Of a stretch of 64,000 nt of DNA, positions 59,546 through 64,000 are shown in pieces (positions within the stretch are counted from its first letter, which is position 1; each line of letters starts with the position of its first letter). The position numbers and the translations under genes were made by a program. The stretch is from Rhizophagus clarus. Its lineage: Eukaryota; Glomeromycota; Glomeromycetes; Glomerales; Glomeraceae. The notes beneath the pieces are model-generated. The model was not told the origin of the DNA. It saw only the letters and a program-made list of their open reading frames with translations, and searched no databases. The stretch is from the NCBI GenBank assembly GCA_015698045.1, contig BLAL01000005.1, positions 558,001-622,000 of the forward strand, written 5' to 3'.

Positions 59546-62099
59546 TCATTGCTTTAATTCTTCTTCTGAACTATTGTTGCTCATTCTTTTTCCAGCTGGT
59601 TTAGTATTCTTCATTAGTAATGCAGAGATAAGGGTCAATGCACTTGTCACAATTACTGCTCTAAATGAATACCTAAAAGACAATATAAAAGCATGTATAA
59701 TACGCGGCTTAATGGAATCAGGTATATTTTCTAACCCTCCTTCAAATCCACCTTGACTAAAACCCGGTAAATGGTTACTTAATTCATTATTGAATACTGT
59801 GCCAAGAATTGCTACACCAAACACCGCTCCAACTATAAAATAAAAATGAAACAAAGTAATTAATAACTTCATCTGTATCCTTCTTTTGCCCAATTTATAT
59901 AAACTTACTCGTTCTAAAAAAAGTCAATAAAGAGGTAACACTAGCAATATCCTCACGAGCCACAACGTGTTGTGAAGCTAATATAGTAATCTGCATTATA
60001 CATCCTACATTAATGTTATTGGAATTAATTAGAAATTTATAAATCTTTGCGTTTCAGCAATTTAAAATAAACTATTGATAAACTTACCCATACCAACACC
60101 TGTAATCAATAGATATCCAACCAATTCTCCTCTTGTACTAGTTTCAGAAAAAGTACTCGTCAATCCAGATCCAATTACCATTAAAATACCACCTAAAATA
60201 CAATACATTTTATACGTAATTATAGTTGTACGTGATACTAATTGTCCTGTAAATATAATTGTGAAAACTACTGCCAAAATAAGTGGCAATAATTCTAGTC
60301 CAGCTTTCGTGGCTATATATACATGACAAATAGAATTTATAAATAGGAGAGGTAATAAAAGATAAAAGAAAAGTAATCATGAAAATAATATTATGCCTAC
60401 CTGTGGCACCTTTGACAATTTGAAAAAATAAAGGAACAAAATAAACCATTCCAAAGAATGACATTGCATGAAAAAAATTCACCGCAAAACATGCTGTTAC
60501 CATCCGATTTTTATATAATCGTCCTAAATGTTTTTTTTTTTAAAAAAAAAAAAAATTTGTACCATCAAAAATAACCATAATAGTAATAATAATAATTCTT
60601 TTACTTACCAGGAGAGATTGGTTCAACTGCAACATATTTTTCTACGAACGCAAATACAATAAATCCCAAACCTCCGATACACAATAAAACAATGATAATA
60701 GGTGAATTCCATTTATATTTATTTCCTCCCCAATTCAATGGCAATAATAATGCTATTGTCGAAACCACTAGAACGAAAGTTCCCAAAAAATCTATTCTTT
60801 TAAATTTTTCTAGAAATGATCCCGATATATGTGATAAATGAAGAAATAAAATTACACAAATAATAGTTATAGCACCGAATGGAAGATTTATGTAAAACGC
60901 CCATCTAACAAAAGAAAAAAGTTATTAGAATGATTTTTTAGAAAGTAGATCTTTTTTCACTATCTGCAATAATTACCTCCATGTTATTGAACTAAAATGT
61001 AAAAAAAAAGTATTAAGATCATGTTCTTCTATTAAAATGAATTCTTAGAAAAAAATAAAAAAAAATTGCCTTACTCAGTAAATGCACCCCCAAGCAATGG
61101 CCCGACGATCGAAGAAATACCAAAAACGCCTCCAATCATTCCTTGATATTTCCCACGATCTTGTAATGAAACAATATCCGAGATAATAATATAAACCAAT
61201 CTAACAATCAAAAATAATGGAACATTATAAGATGCGAATGAAAATTAATAAATTATAGAAATATATTTTTACATTACCCAATGATGCCTCCACCGCCGAG
61301 ACCAGCAATAGCACGTGCGATAATCAGACAAATCTGTAGGATTTGTTAATTTTTCAATAAATACATGTTAAATTTTTGAATATCGTAAAATTAATATATA
61401 ATTACCATATTTGGCGATAGTCCACAAATAAGAGATCCGATCTCAAATAAGAAAATAGCAATCAAAAATGTTATTTTCCTTCCAAAAATATCCGCAAGCT
61501 TTCCATATGTAGGTTGAAATGCAGTCTTTTTTAAAGGCAAAAAAAATTATTAGTATTCTTGAAAAAATGTAAATCACGTGAATTCCTTTTCATACCGCAG
61601 TAAGCATGTATGTAGTTCCGATCCATGCTATTTGATCAAGCGCCGAGAATTCAACAGCGATTGCATGTAATGTAGTAGCAACTATAGTTTGATCCAAAGC
61701 GGCCAAGAAAATACCAAACATAAGACTATAAAAAGTTTAACACAATTTGTTTAACAAAAACAAAACGATTTTAAATCAAATAATTAAGTACCCAGTAAAC
61801 ACCAAAATTAATTTGACTTTTGATAAAGGAACTCTTGAATGATCTGAATGAGAATTCGTAATTAATTCTCCTTGATATGATTTTTCATTTCTAGTATTTG
61901 CCATCTCAACGTCTCTGTTATTAATATCTTCTAAAGATGGATTCTCCTTTGATTTTTCATCCTTTTTATCATTATTGGGTAAAGGATTTTCTGTCTCACT
62001 TGTAGAAATAGGTTTAGTATTAGTTTCTGGAATTTCAATCACAGCGGACGTGCTCGAAACTCCTTCTGTCATATCGCGATTATTTACTTCCTGTGACAT
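59546..62099 (-). CDS. DHA2-family MFS drug/H+ antiporter, 14 TM
   Basis: About eleven exons join in phase from ATG 62099 to the TAA at 59546, giving roughly 595 residues. A hydrophilic Ser/Thr/Glu/Asn N-terminus of about 95 residues precedes the first span. DHA2 landmarks follow in order: LAALDQTIVATTLHAIAVEF (motif D1), the loop GKLADIFGRKITF (motif A), RAIAGLGGGGIIGLVYIIIS (motif B), GGVFGISSIVGPLLGGAFT (motif C) and WAFYINLPFGAI. Further spans lead to ASQHVVAREDIASVTSLLTFFRTIGAVFGVA, the late-DHA2 signature. The tail is KPAGKRMSNNSSEEELKQ. Such plasma-membrane or vacuolar pumps export drugs or secondary metabolites, or move basic amino acids. The substrate cannot be assigned. One exon (about 60990-60976) is only 15 bases. 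Confidence 0.92.
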
Positions 62100-62963
62100 G
62101 ATATTTAACTTTAAATCATGGAAAGAGTAAACTAAATTATTAAAAAGAAGAGAGAGAAAAAAAAAGGGATTTTTATAATGAATTCAAAGTACAATGCAAA
62201 AGAAATAATGAAAAAGGCAAATTTATTTTTTTCGTGTTTAACTAAAAATTTTATTTTAGTGCAATCCGAAATTAGCCGAAAATTAACCGACCCTGTGGAA
62301 AGACCCTATTTGAATTCAAATATTTGATTTGCCGTAACACATTATAGACAATCTTTGCATAATAACTTCGATTCTAATAACATCACGAGTTATAAAAGTT
62401 CGAATAATTCGGTAAAGAATTTTTCCGAAAAGAAGTAACGCCATAGTTACATAAAAAAAATTAATAATTTTGTTAGACATAAAATTATTTATTTGTGACG
62501 CATGGCATATCTTTTTTTTTTTTCTTTTTTAACTTATGCTTTATTTGGAATATTTAAAATATCTTTATACAGAATTGTAAAACAGTAAGTTTAGAATTTT
62601 TTTTTTTTTTTTTTTTTTTTTAGAATCACAAAAAATATTCCCACAGAACAAATTACTTAATAACGTTAATATTCGGGAACATCTTAAAAGTAAATCTTGA
62701 TGATCGTCAAATCATAACTAATTTAATTAATATTAGATTCACAAATAGAAATTATAAAAAAAAAAAAGAATGTATGTATCATGATTTAGCTGCGGAAGAA
62801 GCATGAATCATAAACCTTTAACACGTGTTTAACAAATATATATAAATAATATGATATCTTTTGATATCTTGATATATCGGATAATTCACTAAATCAGGTT
62901 TGAAACACGTCGGACACATAAATATATAAATGAAGAAATAGAAATTCCGTTAATAAGAAGAAG

Positions 62964-63009
<46 letters not shown>

Positions 63010-63077
63010 CCTCCATAACTTTATATAAACTTTGCATAAACTTTTCAAAACTAACTTTATTCAAACTTTATTCAATC
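62100..63077. promoter_or_regulatory. Divergent intergenic region with long homopolymers
   Basis: This separates the divergent MFS and F-box genes. It contains a T run of about 25 (62597-62622) and an A run of about 36 (62966-63002). The latter ends about 75 bases before the F-box start codon. No gene seen. Confidence 0.55.
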
Positions 63078-64000
63078 ATGGAAACATATAATTTATATCA
63101 TAATATTGGTATTAAAGCTAATATACATAATGGTAACATTGTAAAAAAGAGAACGATTTATAAGACGACAAAGTTAACAAATTATTGTTTGGAAGAAATA
63201 TTTAAATATTTAAAAGATGATAAACCAACACTTTTCACATGTATATTAATCAATCGGTCATGGAGCGAAGTGGCAATTCCAATACTTTGGGCACGACCTT
63301 TTGAGAATCCAATGTACGGGAATAATATTAATATTTTTTGGACATATATTTCATGTTTACCAATTGAAAAGAAAGTATTATTAGCAAATAAAGGAATCAA
63401 ATTATCAAATCCAAAGAAAAAACCATTATTTGAATATACAAAATATTTAAAAGGATTTGATTGTTTAAATTTTCAAATAGCATTAAGTCAATGGGTAGGA
63501 AAAACAGGAATACATCAAAATTCCAAAAATTTAATGGATAAATTAAGTCCAGCAGAATTAAAATCCAAAACAGAATTATGTAATCAAATAATAGGACCAT
63601 ATCTTTTAACACATAGTAAAAATTTGAAACAACTTAAATATGATCATGATAGTACAGGATTAATTAATATATTAAATATATATTCAACAAATGAAATATT
63701 TCAAATATTTTCAAGACTTGAAACATTAGAATTAAAAGATACAATATTTCATGAAAATTGGGTTTCTAGAGCAGAAAGATTTTCACAACTTGCAAGTAAA
63801 TTATCAATATGTAATCATAATTTACAAAATATTTCAATATCACTTGAAATTGGAAAGAAAAAACAAATACCATTAAGATATTGTAAACCAATATTAGATT
63901 TAATTAAATATCAAAATAATTTAAAATATCTTAAAATTTGTGAATTTTGGAATACTTGGAATATTTGTTCATCAGAATTATTTTTTGATGCATTAAGAAG
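63078..64000 (+). CDS. F-box protein (LRR-like), 3' end beyond the window
   Basis: The frame from ATG 63078 stays open for 307 codons to the window edge. An F-box lies at about residues 35-80: KLTNYCLEEIFKYLKDDKPT, TCILINRSWSEVAIPILWAR. The body is Leu/Asn/Lys-rich with spaced LKxLKxxxxxxxLxNIxxIY-type segments (NLKQLKYDHDSTGLINILNI, IFSRLETLELKDTIF, NLKYLKICEFWNTWN) that resemble irregular leucine-rich repeats. F-box proteins present substrates to SCF ubiquitin ligases. This architecture is heavily expanded in arbuscular mycorrhizal fungi, so the substrate is unpredictable. The coding strand is strikingly A-rich. The stop and full length are not visible. Confidence 0.85.
   Translation, partial: METYNLYHNIGIKANIHNGNIVKKRTIYKTTKLTNYCLEEIFKYLKDDKPTLFTCILINRSWSEVAIPILWARPFENPMYGNNINIFWTYISCLPIEKKVLLANKGIKLSNPKKKPLFEYTKYLKGFDCLNFQIALSQWVGKTGIHQNSKNLMDKLSPAELKSKTELCNQIIGPYLLTHSKNLKQLKYDHDSTGLINILNIYSTNEIFQIFSRLETLELKDTIFHENWVSRAERFSQLASKLSICNHNLQNISISLEIGKKKQIPLRYCKPILDLIKYQNNLKYLKICEFWNTWNICSSELFFDALR

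Overview
The window reads as nuclear DNA of an early-diverging filamentous fungus, most likely an arbuscular mycorrhizal fungus of the Rhizophagus/Glomeromycotina type. This is an inference. It rests on very high A+T, genes split by many short GT-AG introns, ATP-dependent PEP carboxykinase, GID/ESCRT/UBC6 housekeeping genes, mitochondrial PPR proteins, an F-box protein, and a mixture of Plavaka, MULE, hAT and Tc1/mariner relics. No species-level marker was found.

There are two compartments. From 1 to about 22 kb, and again from about 51.6 to 59.5 kb, the sequence is made of transposons, satellite arrays and decayed reading frames. From 22 to 51.6 kb, and from 59.5 kb to the end, it is a gene-dense core.

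Repeat compartment, left: an exon/intron-like tandem repeat (1-368); a MULE/FAR1-type transposase relic split by a TIR element (1739-3889) that itself holds a nested MITE (2733-3813); a complete but inactivated Plavaka element (5169-11498) with a broken transposase and a divergent second gene; a Tc1/mariner element (12524-15618) carrying a dead transposase and a divergent passenger gene (Cys-rich N-terminus, PB1/ubiquitin-like middle, SAM-like C-terminus); a decayed ORF split by a second copy of the TIR/satellite element (17216-18984, inverted relative to the first); further satellite arrays; and a short hAT-like MITE (21803-21925).

Gene core: TM9SF1-like nonaspanin (22115-25412, +), VPS24/CHMP3 (25911-26933, -), ATP-PEPCK with a mitochondrial-like N-terminus (29645-31682, +), PPR protein (32029-34419, +), a large unrecognised helical protein (34508-39732, -), PPR protein (39975-42806, +), RMD5/GID2 (43278-45008, +), a stand-alone L-arabinokinase-like glycosyltransferase domain (45319 to about 46980, -), UBC6-like tail-anchored E2 (47981-49444, -) and an Ulp1-type C48 protease (50373-51612, -). 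After the second repeat block (foldback element; LINE-like relic split by a hAT element) come a DHA2-type MFS transporter (59546-62099, -) and an F-box protein running off the end (63078-64000, +).

Functional links are loose. Membrane and ubiquitin trafficking (TM9SF, VPS24, UBC6, Ulp1), gluconeogenesis and its turnover (PEPCK, GID2) and mitochondrial RNA handling (two PPRs) lie close together, but as independent eukaryotic genes, not an operon. The strongest candidate for an undescribed system is the transposon-borne passenger gene at 12683-14220, followed by the second gene of the Plavaka element.
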